Shown here one piece after another: positions 7,586 to 14,824 of a DNA stretch of 16,200 bases. Below the pieces are notes generated by a model, which was not told the DNA's origin, did no database searches, and saw only the letters and a list, made by a program, of their open reading frames with translations. The position numbers and the translations under genes were made by a program. Position 1 is the stretch's first letter. Each line of letters begins with the position of its first letter. This DNA is from an uncultured Bacteriovorax sp. (lineage in GTDB: Bacteria; Bdellovibrionota; Bacteriovoracia; Bacteriovoracales; Bacteriovoracaceae): assembly GCA_946482295.1 (NCBI GenBank), contig CAMLRB010000066.1, positions 1 to 16,200 of the forward strand, read 5' to 3'.

Positions 7586-9262
7586 ATGAGACGCGCCAAA
7601 ATCGTCGCAACTATCGGACCAGCAACCAGCTCAAAAGAGATGCTTACTAAACTCATCGATGCTGGGGCCAATGTCTGTCGAATTAATATGAGCCATGGGA
7701 CCTACGAGGGTCACCAAAACGTCATCAAAACAATCAGAGAAGTTTCTCGCGAAACGGGTTACGAGGTTGCTATACTCGCCGATCTTCAAGGTCCAAAAAT
7801 TCGCGTTGATAAATTGCCTGAACCTCTCAAGCTTGAATCTGGTTCAATGTGGGTGATTGGAGCTACTAAAGTTAAAGATAAATATCCTCAGTACGCTGCT
7901 AATTATATCCCAACTATTTATGAAAACCTCGTGGCCGATTGCCATGATGGTGCACGTATTCTTTTTGATGATGGACTCATCATTGCTGAAGCTATTGAAA
8001 AAGACGGTGATGTTTACAAGATCAAAATTAAAATTGGTGGAACTCTTAAATCTAATAAAGGAATTAATCTACCGGATTGTGAAGTTTCAGCCCCTGCCTT
8101 CACCGAAAAAGACAAAGAAGATTTGATGTTTGCTCTTAAGGCCCAAGTCGATGCCATTGCACTTTCATTTGTGCGAAAAAAAGAAGACATTACGGCCGTA
8201 AAACATCTTCTTCATTCATTGAAAGTTGATATCCCAATCATTTCTAAAATTGAAAAACCTCAAGCAATTGATAACCTCGATGGTATTTTGGCCGTAACAG
8301 ATATGATTATGGTTGCCCGTGGAGATATGGGAGTTGAAGTTGGAAATCATCTCGTTCCTGCTATACAAAAGAAAATCATTGCTGCTTGTAATGCACGCGG
8401 AATTCCGGTTATAACTGCGACCCAAATGCTAGAGAGCATGACAGAAAATCCAACTCCAACTAGAGCTGAAGCTTCAGATGTTGCTAATGCTATCTGGGAT
8501 GGTACGGATGCGGTGATGTTATCGGGTGAAACGGCTTCTGGAAAATATCCCATCGAAACAATAAAAATGATGTCTGACATTGTAATAGAAGCAGAAAAAA
8601 CTCCGAAAGAAAGACCCCTTCTTAGACTTCAAGATTTATCAAGTGTCACAGCTTCAATCATGGTAGCTGCTTCGATGATTGCTGAAAAAATTAAAGCGAA
8701 AAGAATTATCTCAGTTACTGAGTCCGGAACATCCTGCTTACGTATCTCACAATTCAGACCGATAGTAAGTGTATTAGGAATTACAAATTCAGTTAAAGTT
8801 GCCCGTAAAATGTGCCTTTATTGGGGAGTTTCACCATTTCTTGTGACTGATCAAGAACATGAAAGTCCTGACTTTATGAAAAACGTTTTAAGCGAAGTAC
8901 GCGATCGTTTAAAACTTCAAAACGGTGACAAACTCGTTCTTACAAAAGGCGATGGTAAATTCTTTGCTCAAGGAAGCGCCAACTCAGTCAAAGTTGAGAT
9001 GATCAAAGATAAACCTAAAGTAAAAGGTGGATCTCAAGGTCTTGAAGAGGCGAGTGATGATAAGAAAAAAATTCTTCTTGATACTACTATTTGTGGTTCA
9101 TGCCAGGCCTGTGTAACTGTATGCCCTCATGACATTTGGGCCATCGACGAAAACAAAACTACATTTATTCAAAAGGCCAATGTCGGACAATGCGCAATGG
9201 ACAATGCGTGCGTGGAGAAATGTCCGACAGGTGCAATTGAGATCATTCCTAAAACATTTTAA
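7586..9262 (+). CDS. pyk: Pyruvate kinase fused to a C-terminal ferredoxin domain
   Basis: Residues 1 to about 473 are a complete pyruvate kinase, which makes pyruvate and ATP from phosphoenolpyruvate and ADP in glycolysis. Signatures are KIVATIGPAT at the start, CRINMSHG (R32, N34, S36), ADLQGPKIR (D66, R73), ISKIEKPQAI with catalytic K221 and metal-ligand E223, VARGDMGVE, ITATQMLESM and DGTDAVMLSGETASG. A charged linker (about 474-495) leads to a ferredoxin-like module unusual for this enzyme. Its first motif is CGSCQACVTVCP (C503, C506, C509, C513); its second is CAMDNACVEKCP (C536, D539, C542, C546), with Asp where the middle cysteine would be. The fusion is one open frame with no sign of a frameshift. 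AGGA sits 5 bases before the ATG. The stop overlaps the queG start by one base, so the two are probably co-translated. Kinase identity is secure; the role of the iron-sulfur module, whether redox sensing, electron transfer or docking, is unknown. Confidence 0.95.
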   Translation: MRRAKIVATIGPATSSKEMLTKLIDAGANVCRINMSHGTYEGHQNVIKTIREVSRETGYEVAILADLQGPKIRVDKLPEPLKLESGSMWVIGATKVKDKYPQYAANYIPTIYENLVADCHDGARILFDDGLIIAEAIEKDGDVYKIKIKIGGTLKSNKGINLPDCEVSAPAFTEKDKEDLMFALKAQVDAIALSFVRKKEDITAVKHLLHSLKVDIPIISKIEKPQAIDNLDGILAVTDMIMVARGDMGVEVGNHLVPAIQKKIIAACNARGIPVITATQMLESMTENPTPTRAEASDVANAIWDGTDAVMLSGETASGKYPIETIKMMSDIVIEAEKTPKERPLLRLQDLSSVTASIMVAASMIAEKIKAKRIISVTESGTSCLRISQFRPIVSVLGITNSVKVARKMCLYWGVSPFLVTDQEHESPDFMKNVLSEVRDRLKLQNGDKLVLTKGDGKFFAQGSANSVKVEMIKDKPKVKGGSQGLEEASDDKKKILLDTTICGSCQACVTVCPHDIWAIDENKTTFIQKANVGQCAMDNACVEKCPTGAIEIIPKTF

Positions 9263-10254
9263 TGGACTGGGATAATCTACTCAATGATTTTGGAATTTTG
9301 GAATTTGGTTACACTGAAGACTCAATTCCATTATCGAAGCAATACTTCGAAGAATGGATTGCGAAAAATCATCATTTTCCTTTAACTTATCTGGCCGATG
9401 AAAGAGGCGAAAAGAGAAAAGACATTCGTTCTCATTGGCCAGAATTCAAATCGGCCGTAGTTTTTCTCTTTAACTATCATGAGACTCAACAAGCACTTAA
9501 TCATCTATACGCTACTGATCCATCTTGGAATGGACTTAAACTCGCTTCTTATACACTAGGTTTTGAAGGAGTTGATTATCATGAACTAGTCAAAGCAAAG
9601 CTAGAAGACATTGGTGAAAGACTCAAGGCCGAATTTGGTCTTAATTACAAACTTGCTCTCGATGTTCATCCCATTCTTGATCGTGATCTCGCTTTTAAAA
9701 GTGGCCTCGGTTGGTTTGGAAAAAATTCAATGCTTATCAACCGTCATGGTGGAAGTTTTACGATCATTGGTTCTCTACTTCTCAATCAAAAGCTTCCATT
9801 GACATTTAAAAGCATCGAAACAGATCATTGCGGTCAATGTACTCGTTGTATCGATAATTGTCCTACAGAAGCAATAGACCCGGTTACCAGAACCATTAAA
9901 GCGCAGGATTGCATCAGTACATTCACCATCGAACAATTCAAACTGGAAACTCCCGTTCCAGAAAAAATGGACCTTACTCAAGGAACTCTTTTTGGCTGTG
10001 ATATTTGTCAGGAGGTTTGTCCATGGAATAAACGGGTGGATCGATTGAAGCCCTTTATTAATTGGACGTGGAATGAGAGACAAAAGGCCATTCTTGATTT
10101 TTTTATCATACGCCCCATTGATAGACTTGAAGCAGATCTGCATATGATGAGCGGAAAGCAATTTGAAAAAAAATTTAAGCAGACAAGTTTTGAAAGGAGT
10201 GGAAAGCGTGGGCTCTTGAAGAACCTCACGCTATATTTGAAACAAAAATCTTAG
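9262..10254 (+). CDS. queG: Epoxyqueuosine reductase QueG
   Basis: A 330-residue QueG, slightly short for the family. It reduces epoxyqueuosine to queuosine in tRNA (anticodon wobble position of Asp, Asn, His and Tyr tRNAs) using cobalamin and two [4Fe-4S] clusters, in the cytoplasm. Evidence is the cofactor-pocket segment LDRDLAFKSGLGWFGKNS, then cluster cysteines in CGQCTRCIDNCP (C190, C193, C196, C200), C217 in QDCISTFTIE, and FGCDICQEVCPWN (C246, C249, C253). That is the family order. The C-terminus is trimmed, leaving only a short helical tail where longer QueG proteins carry HEAT-like repeats. Its ATG overlaps the TAA of the pyruvate kinase-ferredoxin gene (TAATG), so expression is coupled to it. 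The stop codon overlaps that of the opposing permease gene by four bases. No other queuosine gene is in the window. Confidence 0.92.
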   Translation: MDWDNLLNDFGILEFGYTEDSIPLSKQYFEEWIAKNHHFPLTYLADERGEKRKDIRSHWPEFKSAVVFLFNYHETQQALNHLYATDPSWNGLKLASYTLGFEGVDYHELVKAKLEDIGERLKAEFGLNYKLALDVHPILDRDLAFKSGLGWFGKNSMLINRHGGSFTIIGSLLLNQKLPLTFKSIETDHCGQCTRCIDNCPTEAIDPVTRTIKAQDCISTFTIEQFKLETPVPEKMDLTQGTLFGCDICQEVCPWNKRVDRLKPFINWTWNERQKAILDFFIIRPIDRLEADLHMMSGKQFEKKFKQTSFERSGKRGLLKNLTLYLKQKS

Positions 10255-11468
10255 ATATTTTTTCTGAGTGCTTCCACGATATCCATTTTTGATGCTCTTA
10301 GGGCAGGGATGAAAGTTGCAATGAAAGTTGTCACTACAGCTAAAGCACTTGCATAACAAACCGACGAAACAAGGAAGTAAATTTTTATTTGAAATGGTGT
10401 TGAAGCACCCGGCATCTCTGTCATGATATTCACACTATCAACGATGTTAATAATTGCGATTGATCCAATAATACCAGTGATAATTCCAATAATAGCGATG
10501 AGTGTACTTTCAAGCAAGAACTGGGCTATGATTTCTTTCCTTGATTCTCCCAGTGCTCTTAAAGTTCCAATTTCTCCTGTACGCTCGACGACAGTCATAC
10601 TTACAGTATTGAGAATTCCCAGAAACATGAGTGAAAGTAAAATACATTCAATCAGGCGATTCTGCACACCATAGAATTTATCAACCTGGCGGAAGAGAAC
10701 GGCAAGATCGCGCCAAGTACGCGCCATTAAAGTAGGGTTTGCTTTTTCAAGATCAGCATTGATTTTTTCAACACTAGCTTCTGCCATTTCTAGTTTTTTG
10801 AATTTTAAAACGGCAATATCTACATTAGGTGTATCGAGTAGTTCCTGAGTAACTGATAGTGGCATGTATATAACTTGGGCATCAATCTCATCAATACCTG
10901 CAGAAAAAACACCTGCAACAGTTAAATCCATTGCGTTCATTACACCATCAATGGTGTTTGTGAGAATAGTAATACTATCTCCAGCGCCGACATTCATTTG
11001 TTTAGCGAGGAGACGACCTACAACGACATCTCGAGAAGCTGGATCGTTAAAAAACTGCCCTTCGAGGATACGCATACTATCTTTGAAATGAGGTTCACCA
11101 GCAGTATCGATCCCAATAACTTTTGCACCTACTGAAAGATCATTGTTACTGACGAGACCGTAAAAACTTAGTCTTCCGCTTAAACGCTCGATCTGAGGAA
11201 AACGTTCTTTCAGGCCGACTAAAGAATCAATGAGAAAAAGGCGCTCTGTTCTTTCTTCTTTTCCTGGAGACCAATATTTTTTAGGAGCAATTTGCATATT
11301 TCCATATTGGTTGTCAGCAGCTATGTATTTTAGTGCGGCCAATGAATAACTCGAAAAGCCTTGGAACAAAATCATGGCCGACACGGCACCAGCAATCATG
11401 GCAATGGAGAGGAGACTACGTAAATGATGGCGAGTGATATTTCTAATGGCGAGTTTAAAGCGAATCAT
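10251..11468 (-). CDS. ABC transporter permease, FtsX/LolC-MacB type
   Basis: A 405-residue MacB/LolC-like permease. One membrane segment at about residues 18-38 is followed by a large periplasmic (MacB-PCD type) domain of about 230 residues. The C-terminal FtsX domain has three membrane segments (about 272-295, 318-342 and 368-395). Typical features are the N-terminal LAIRNITRHHLRS, VERTGEIGTLRALGESR between the second and third membrane segments, and PALRASKMDIVEALR at the end. Proteins of this class extract lipoproteins or lipids from the inner membrane, or drive periplasmic partners by mechanotransmission. Only one permease is encoded, so a homodimer is likely, unlike the LolC/LolE pair. 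Its ATG overlaps the ATPase stop (ATGA), and it is the last gene of the four-gene operon. It runs tail-to-tail into queG. LolC/E itself is less likely because the operon contains a barrel and a LolA-like protein. Confidence 0.9.
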   Translation of the reverse strand: MIRFKLAIRNITRHHLRSLLSIAMIAGAVSAMILFQGFSSYSLAALKYIAADNQYGNMQIAPKKYWSPGKEERTERLFLIDSLVGLKERFPQIERLSGRLSFYGLVSNNDLSVGAKVIGIDTAGEPHFKDSMRILEGQFFNDPASRDVVVGRLLAKQMNVGAGDSITILTNTIDGVMNAMDLTVAGVFSAGIDEIDAQVIYMPLSVTQELLDTPNVDIAVLKFKKLEMAEASVEKINADLEKANPTLMARTWRDLAVLFRQVDKFYGVQNRLIECILLSLMFLGILNTVSMTVVERTGEIGTLRALGESRKEIIAQFLLESTLIAIIGIITGIIGSIAIINIVDSVNIMTEMPGASTPFQIKIYFLVSSVCYASALAVVTTFIATFIPALRASKMDIVEALRKNI

Positions 11469-12181
11469 CGTAAAACCTCCGCCATATTGTCACTTAAGAT
11501 AACACCATCTGAAATTTTGATCTGGCGTTTTGTTTTTGAAATTAAATCCATGTCGTGCGAGCAAAGCATAACAGTTACCTGAAGATCTTGTTGTAAATAA
11601 GTGAGAAGTTCGAACACTTCCTCTGATGTTTTTGTGTCAAGGTTTGCCGTTGGTTCATCGGCCAGAATGAGCGTTGGATTTTTAACAATAGCACGGGCAA
11701 GGGCCACTCTTTGTCTCTGTCCACCAGAGAGCTGAGCTGGTCGTCGATGAGTAAAATCTTCAAGGCCAACTCTTTTCAGTGCCTGGTAGGCCCTTTCTCT
11801 GCGTTCATCTTCATTAACATTAAGAAGCATGAGAGGATATTCAACATTTTCCAAACTGCTAAGTAGTGGAAGTAAGTTGAATGACTGAAAGATATAACCG
11901 ATGTCTTGTGCTCGTATAAGTGAAAGCTCTTTATCATTTAACGTTTTTATATCGCGATTTTTGACAAGCAAAGTTCCTCTCGTTGGAGGGTCTATGAGGC
12001 CAGCGATGTTCAAGAGTGTTGTTTTACCACTTCCTGATTTTCCTGATAAACCAATAAACTCACCCTTGTGAATGGAAAGAGTTATATTCTTGAGTGCCGT
12101 AAATTCGACTCCTTCAGAATTGAAGATTTTGTGAATATCTTTAAATTGAAAAACGGTTTCTTTTTGAGAATGATTCGTCAT
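11465..12181 (-). CDS. ABC transporter ATP-binding protein, LolD/MacB type
   Basis: A 238-residue ATPase subunit with every canonical motif: Walker A GKSGSGKT (47-54), Q-loop FQSFNLLP (Q99), LSGGQRQRVALARA (151-164), Walker B LILADEP (D175-E176), D-loop ANLD and H-loop SHD (H209). The FQSFNLLP stretch is characteristic of LolD, MacB and FtsE-type ATPases that serve FtsX-fold permeases. It powers the permease encoded next, whose start overlaps this stop by 4 bases. Two ATG codons stand in tandem (12184 and 12181); AAGGAG at 12192-12187 is only 2 bases from the first but 5 from the second, so the second is chosen. The ribosome site begins right after the upstream barrel gene's stop, so all four genes are tightly coupled. 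Confidence 0.93.
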   Translation of the reverse strand: MTNHSQKETVFQFKDIHKIFNSEGVEFTALKNITLSIHKGEFIGLSGKSGSGKTTLLNIAGLIDPPTRGTLLVKNRDIKTLNDKELSLIRAQDIGYIFQSFNLLPLLSSLENVEYPLMLLNVNEDERRERAYQALKRVGLEDFTHRRPAQLSGGQRQRVALARAIVKNPTLILADEPTANLDTKTSEEVFELLTYLQQDLQVTVMLCSHDMDLISKTKRQIKISDGVILSDNMAEVLR

Positions 12182-12196
12182 CATCTCTCCTTATGT

Positions 12197-13459
12197 TTAC
12201 AGTTGAAAATAATTTTTTATTCCAAAAAAGACGTTGCTAACATTTTTAATTTTTCCAAAACTCGAAGAGTCTTCACCCCAGTAATGTTCAGCTCCGAATT
12301 TTAATTCAAGGTTATCGGTGATAGGCCACAACAATTGCGATTGAATACCATGTCCGATTTGTTGAAATTGATGAGTATAAGAAAGATCAAAAACTTTTTC
12401 TTCGCCAAAGTCGTAACTTAATCTAGCGATAGCATAACTCTCTTTTCTTGATCGAAAGGCATTAGTGCTGAGTTGATCAACAAGCGAGCTTGCATAAACG
12501 AATAGAGCAGAAAAGCTATTGTACGCCGGTGTATCAAAACTAATGAGTGCATTCATTTCATCACTTTGTTCACTAACAAGTGTTGGACCGGCAAGCGTAC
12601 TCGCAATCGAATTATATTTTTTGTCCTGTGACAGCACCAAATCTGAGCGTAAGACGAAATCTTCAAATATAGTTTTGGCGAGAGAAACACCATAAGACTG
12701 AATACGATCATGACTTTCGGTAATTATTAATTCTGTGAGAGAGGCAGAGGACAAAGCATAATATGGATTACGGTCATAGTAATCGTAATAGAAAAAAGCA
12801 GCATCAACGCCAGCAAGTGTTAATGAAAGTTTTCCACCGTACTCATGTTTATCAAATAATTTTGGAGTCTTTTCTCGATAAGCGAGCACATTAATCGAAG
12901 GGATGAGAGCAGTTGTAAATAAGGAGACAGGAAGAGTTCGTGAAAAACGTGGTTCGGGAGAGTAGAGAAGCTGAAGAGAGCCGATTGGAAAAAAGAATTT
13001 CGTATTCGCAAGCAGAAGCGGATATTTTGATTCACTGGCATCAGAATAAGCGGTGATTGTTTGGTCCTTAGGATTGATGAAGTCTGCATAATTAAAACCA
13101 AATGCTTCTCCCCAAGAGACTTGTTGATAACCTAATTGAAAGACAGTGGATTCACTCTGCCATTTCACATAGTTTTCTCCTGGATAAACTTCATGCAGGT
13201 CTTTTCCCTGCAAGGAAACTTGAGGGCCAAGATCATTGTAAAGTGACGAAGAGCTCCATCTTGCTTGATTGAGAAAAGATAAGCTTTCACTGATTACAGA
13301 CAACTGTTCAAATTGAGCATAATGTCTGTGACCATAATTATTGCGTGATTCTTTTGTGTAACGACCGAGTCGGGTCGATAATTGTCCTCTAAGCTCGTAT
13401 TTTGGAGCTGCATATGCAGATGTCGAAAATAAACTTAGAACGAGGACGGTTCTTATCAA
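12197..13459 (-). CDS. Predicted outer-membrane beta-barrel protein
   Basis: A 420-residue exported protein. A signal peptide (MIRTVLVLSLFSTSAYA, cut before AP) precedes alternating polar and aromatic strands typical of an outer-membrane barrel, such as YVKWQSESTVFQLGYQQ, AAFFYYDYYDRNPYY and LELKFGAEHYWGED. It ends in an aromatic final strand (NYFQL). It resembles the DUF1302 or porin-like class in style, but I cannot assign a family with certainty. The start is a TTG at 13459-13457, supported by AGGA seven bases upstream and by a stop codon a few codons further up that excludes any earlier start. This TTG overlaps the stop of the LolA-like gene. Being between a LolA-like carrier and a Lol-type ABC ATPase suggests it is the outer-membrane end or the client of that transport route. 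No Cys is present in the mature part. Confidence 0.75.
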   Translation of the reverse strand: MIRTVLVLSLFSTSAYAAPKYELRGQLSTRLGRYTKESRNNYGHRHYAQFEQLSVISESLSFLNQARWSSSSLYNDLGPQVSLQGKDLHEVYPGENYVKWQSESTVFQLGYQQVSWGEAFGFNYADFINPKDQTITAYSDASESKYPLLLANTKFFFPIGSLQLLYSPEPRFSRTLPVSLFTTALIPSINVLAYREKTPKLFDKHEYGGKLSLTLAGVDAAFFYYDYYDRNPYYALSSASLTELIITESHDRIQSYGVSLAKTIFEDFVLRSDLVLSQDKKYNSIASTLAGPTLVSEQSDEMNALISFDTPAYNSFSALFVYASSLVDQLSTNAFRSRKESYAIARLSYDFGEEKVFDLSYTHQFQQIGHGIQSQLLWPITDNLELKFGAEHYWGEDSSSFGKIKNVSNVFFGIKNYFQL

Positions 13460-14178
13460 AATTCCATCCTGTCTTTGTTAAAGAGACTATCGTTAAAAGT
13501 TTTTGGAGTATGGTTACTGAAAACTAAGGTCGAAAATTTATTTTTTTGAATATAGTCTTTAATGATCATTTTTGTTGAACGATTCATTCCCTGAACTGGT
13601 TTGAAGTCTAGGAATTCAGCACTTTTAAGGGCCTTCCCAGAAAGGGCATAAAAAATAGCGGCCACGGGTTGATAATCGTTTTTTTCAACGAGGTATTCAA
13701 TTCTCCCGTATGTAACTTTTTTGTTTTTCGCTTTTAATTCAAGTTTATAGAATTCTTTGTTTCCCTTTTTTTCGGTAGAAAGAAGTGTCGCATCGTAATC
13801 TTCAGCATAGTTAGTACGAGCAATATCTCCGTTGGCAACTTGACCTGTTAGCTTTTGCTCTAATGAAATACGAAGTGGTTTTTTAATATCGGGAGTGAAA
13901 AGCCAGATGTCGTAATCTTTCATGAGAATTTTTCTTCCACGGGCACGCTCAGGTTGAGTCTGAATTGTGAGCGAATTATTCACATCTTTAAAACTTACTT
14001 GATAGACTTCAACTTTATCGTCTTGGTTCGTAATGGAAACTTCGAATTGATGAGAAACATTTCCAAGTCCTCTTTTGAGATCTGCTTTGCGAACGATTTC
14101 ATTCGCATCTGGAGTTTGGGAAAAGACTTGTGAGGTAATGATTGTCGAAAATAAAAGACTACTGATAACTTTGATCAT
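13456..14178 (-). CDS. LolA-like outer-membrane lipoprotein-sorting family protein
   Basis: A 240-residue periplasmic protein. The signal peptide (MIKVISSLLFSTIITSQVFS, cut before QTPD) is followed by ANEIVRKADLKRG, the opening typical of the outer membrane lipoprotein-sorting family with a LolA-like fold. KILMKDYDIWLFTPDIKKP and the segments after it fit the family's half-barrel strands. Such proteins carry a lipid or acyl chain in a hydrophobic cavity between the membranes, and many occur beside RND or FtsX-type transporters rather than being true LolA. The start at 14178 is chosen because the signal peptide begins there and GGTGG lies four bases upstream; a longer frame to 14223 would run through the promoter region. 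First gene of the operon with barrel, ATPase and permease. It is longer than canonical LolA (about 200), and true LolA would not normally be in such an operon. Confidence 0.82.
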   Translation of the reverse strand: MIKVISSLLFSTIITSQVFSQTPDANEIVRKADLKRGLGNVSHQFEVSITNQDDKVEVYQVSFKDVNNSLTIQTQPERARGRKILMKDYDIWLFTPDIKKPLRISLEQKLTGQVANGDIARTNYAEDYDATLLSTEKKGNKEFYKLELKAKNKKVTYGRIEYLVEKNDYQPVAAIFYALSGKALKSAEFLDFKPVQGMNRSTKMIIKDYIQKNKFSTLVFSNHTPKTFNDSLFNKDRMEF

Positions 14179-14212
14179 GTGACCACCATAAAAGTAAAAA
14201 TGTATTACTTCT

Positions 14213-14242
14213 ATTGTAGTCAAAACTCAGAGCTTTGCTGAG
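14213..14242 (-). promoter_or_regulatory. Possible promoter with dyad upstream of the LolA-like operon
   Basis: On the minus strand a good -10 TACAAT (14218-14213) lies 35 bases before the LolA-like start codon. A -35 is poor (TCAGCA-like). At that place is a perfect inverted repeat, CTCAG-N7-CTGAG (14226-14242), which could be an operator for a repressor or activator. An alternative -35 TTGACT (14223-14218) has no well-spaced -10. No regulator gene is adjacent. Confidence 0.35.
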
Positions 14243-14251
14243 AAATTTCAT

Positions 14252-14288
14252 GGGACAAAAAAGGCTTATAGTTGCCTGTTTTTGTCTC
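14252..14288 (-). terminator. Hairpin terminator after the secreted four-cysteine protein
   Basis: A long inverted repeat begins directly after the stop codon of the 14289-14813 gene. GAGACAAAAACAGGC pairs with GCCTTTTTTGTCCC around the loop AACTATAA, with one mismatch and one bulge. On the minus strand the GC core is followed by six Ts, as in an intrinsic terminator. The AT symmetry also makes it potentially active on the other strand. It separates the antiporter transcript from the LolA-like operon. Confidence 0.62.
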
Positions 14289-14813
14289 TTATTCTTTTAG
14301 GCTTGTTTGGCACTTAGTTGGATCGAAGGGAAGCGCCAAAAAATGATGAAAGTTTTCACCAACAAGGCCCCAACGAATTTTGAAAATACGAAAGGTGCCA
14401 GATAATCCTTCTTCTGTGACTTTTGCTGTGCTGAAGGAAATGGATTGGACAGGTGAGTTTTGGGGGTGATGGAATTGGGCCTCACCTCCACATCTCATAA
14501 GATCAGAATCATGCCCGTTGAATTCACATTTTTCCATTGGCCAACTGACTAGGACTTCATAATCAAGACTGGCCAATTCTTTTTCAGCTATGTTGACGTA
14601 AGGAATTGTTGTACGGGTAACAATTCCCTCATAAAGTGGAAAATCTGCCGCCCCAAGAGCATTTGAATATTGAACATAAAGTCTGTTTTCTCTCGTGTAT
14701 GCAGCTACGGCCACTCTGCCTCGATTGCCGCTACAGTAGAGACTATATGATAAAGCGGCCTGGGAAGTGGCCGTAGTGCCGATAATTAAAAAAAGTAGAA
14801 TAAAAATCTTCAT
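14289..14813 (-). CDS. Small secreted protein of unknown function, four cysteines
   Basis: I do not recognise this 174-residue protein. A clear Sec signal peptide (MKIFILLFLIIGTTATSQA, cut before ALSY) points to the periplasm or beyond. There is no lipobox. The mature part has four cysteines (in LYCSGN, EKCEF, MRCGGE and TKCQTS), an even number that could form two disulfides, perhaps with help from a DsbA-like enzyme such as the one encoded at 4433. The remainder is mixed, with beta-like strands. ATG at 14813 is preferred over GTG at 14816 because AGGAG lies five bases before the ATG and only two before the GTG. It begins 11 bases after the antiporter gene's stop and is ended by a hairpin, so it is the last gene of the antiporter transcript. 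A modulator of the antiporter is possible but unsupported. Confidence 0.7.
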   Translation of the reverse strand: MKIFILLFLIIGTTATSQAALSYSLYCSGNRGRVAVAAYTRENRLYVQYSNALGAADFPLYEGIVTRTTIPYVNIAEKELASLDYEVLVSWPMEKCEFNGHDSDLMRCGGEAQFHHPQNSPVQSISFSTAKVTEEGLSGTFRIFKIRWGLVGENFHHFLALPFDPTKCQTSLKE

Positions 14814-14824
14814 CACTTCTCCTA

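Noticed and set aside
7857..8126. Open frame of 89 codons overlapping pyruvate kinase on the same strand
   Set aside because: It lies in another frame of a conserved enzyme and has no ribosome site or domain.
9775..10161. Open frame of 128 codons on the minus strand inside queG
   Set aside because: It is antisense to well-conserved QueG cluster motifs and has no recognisable protein features.
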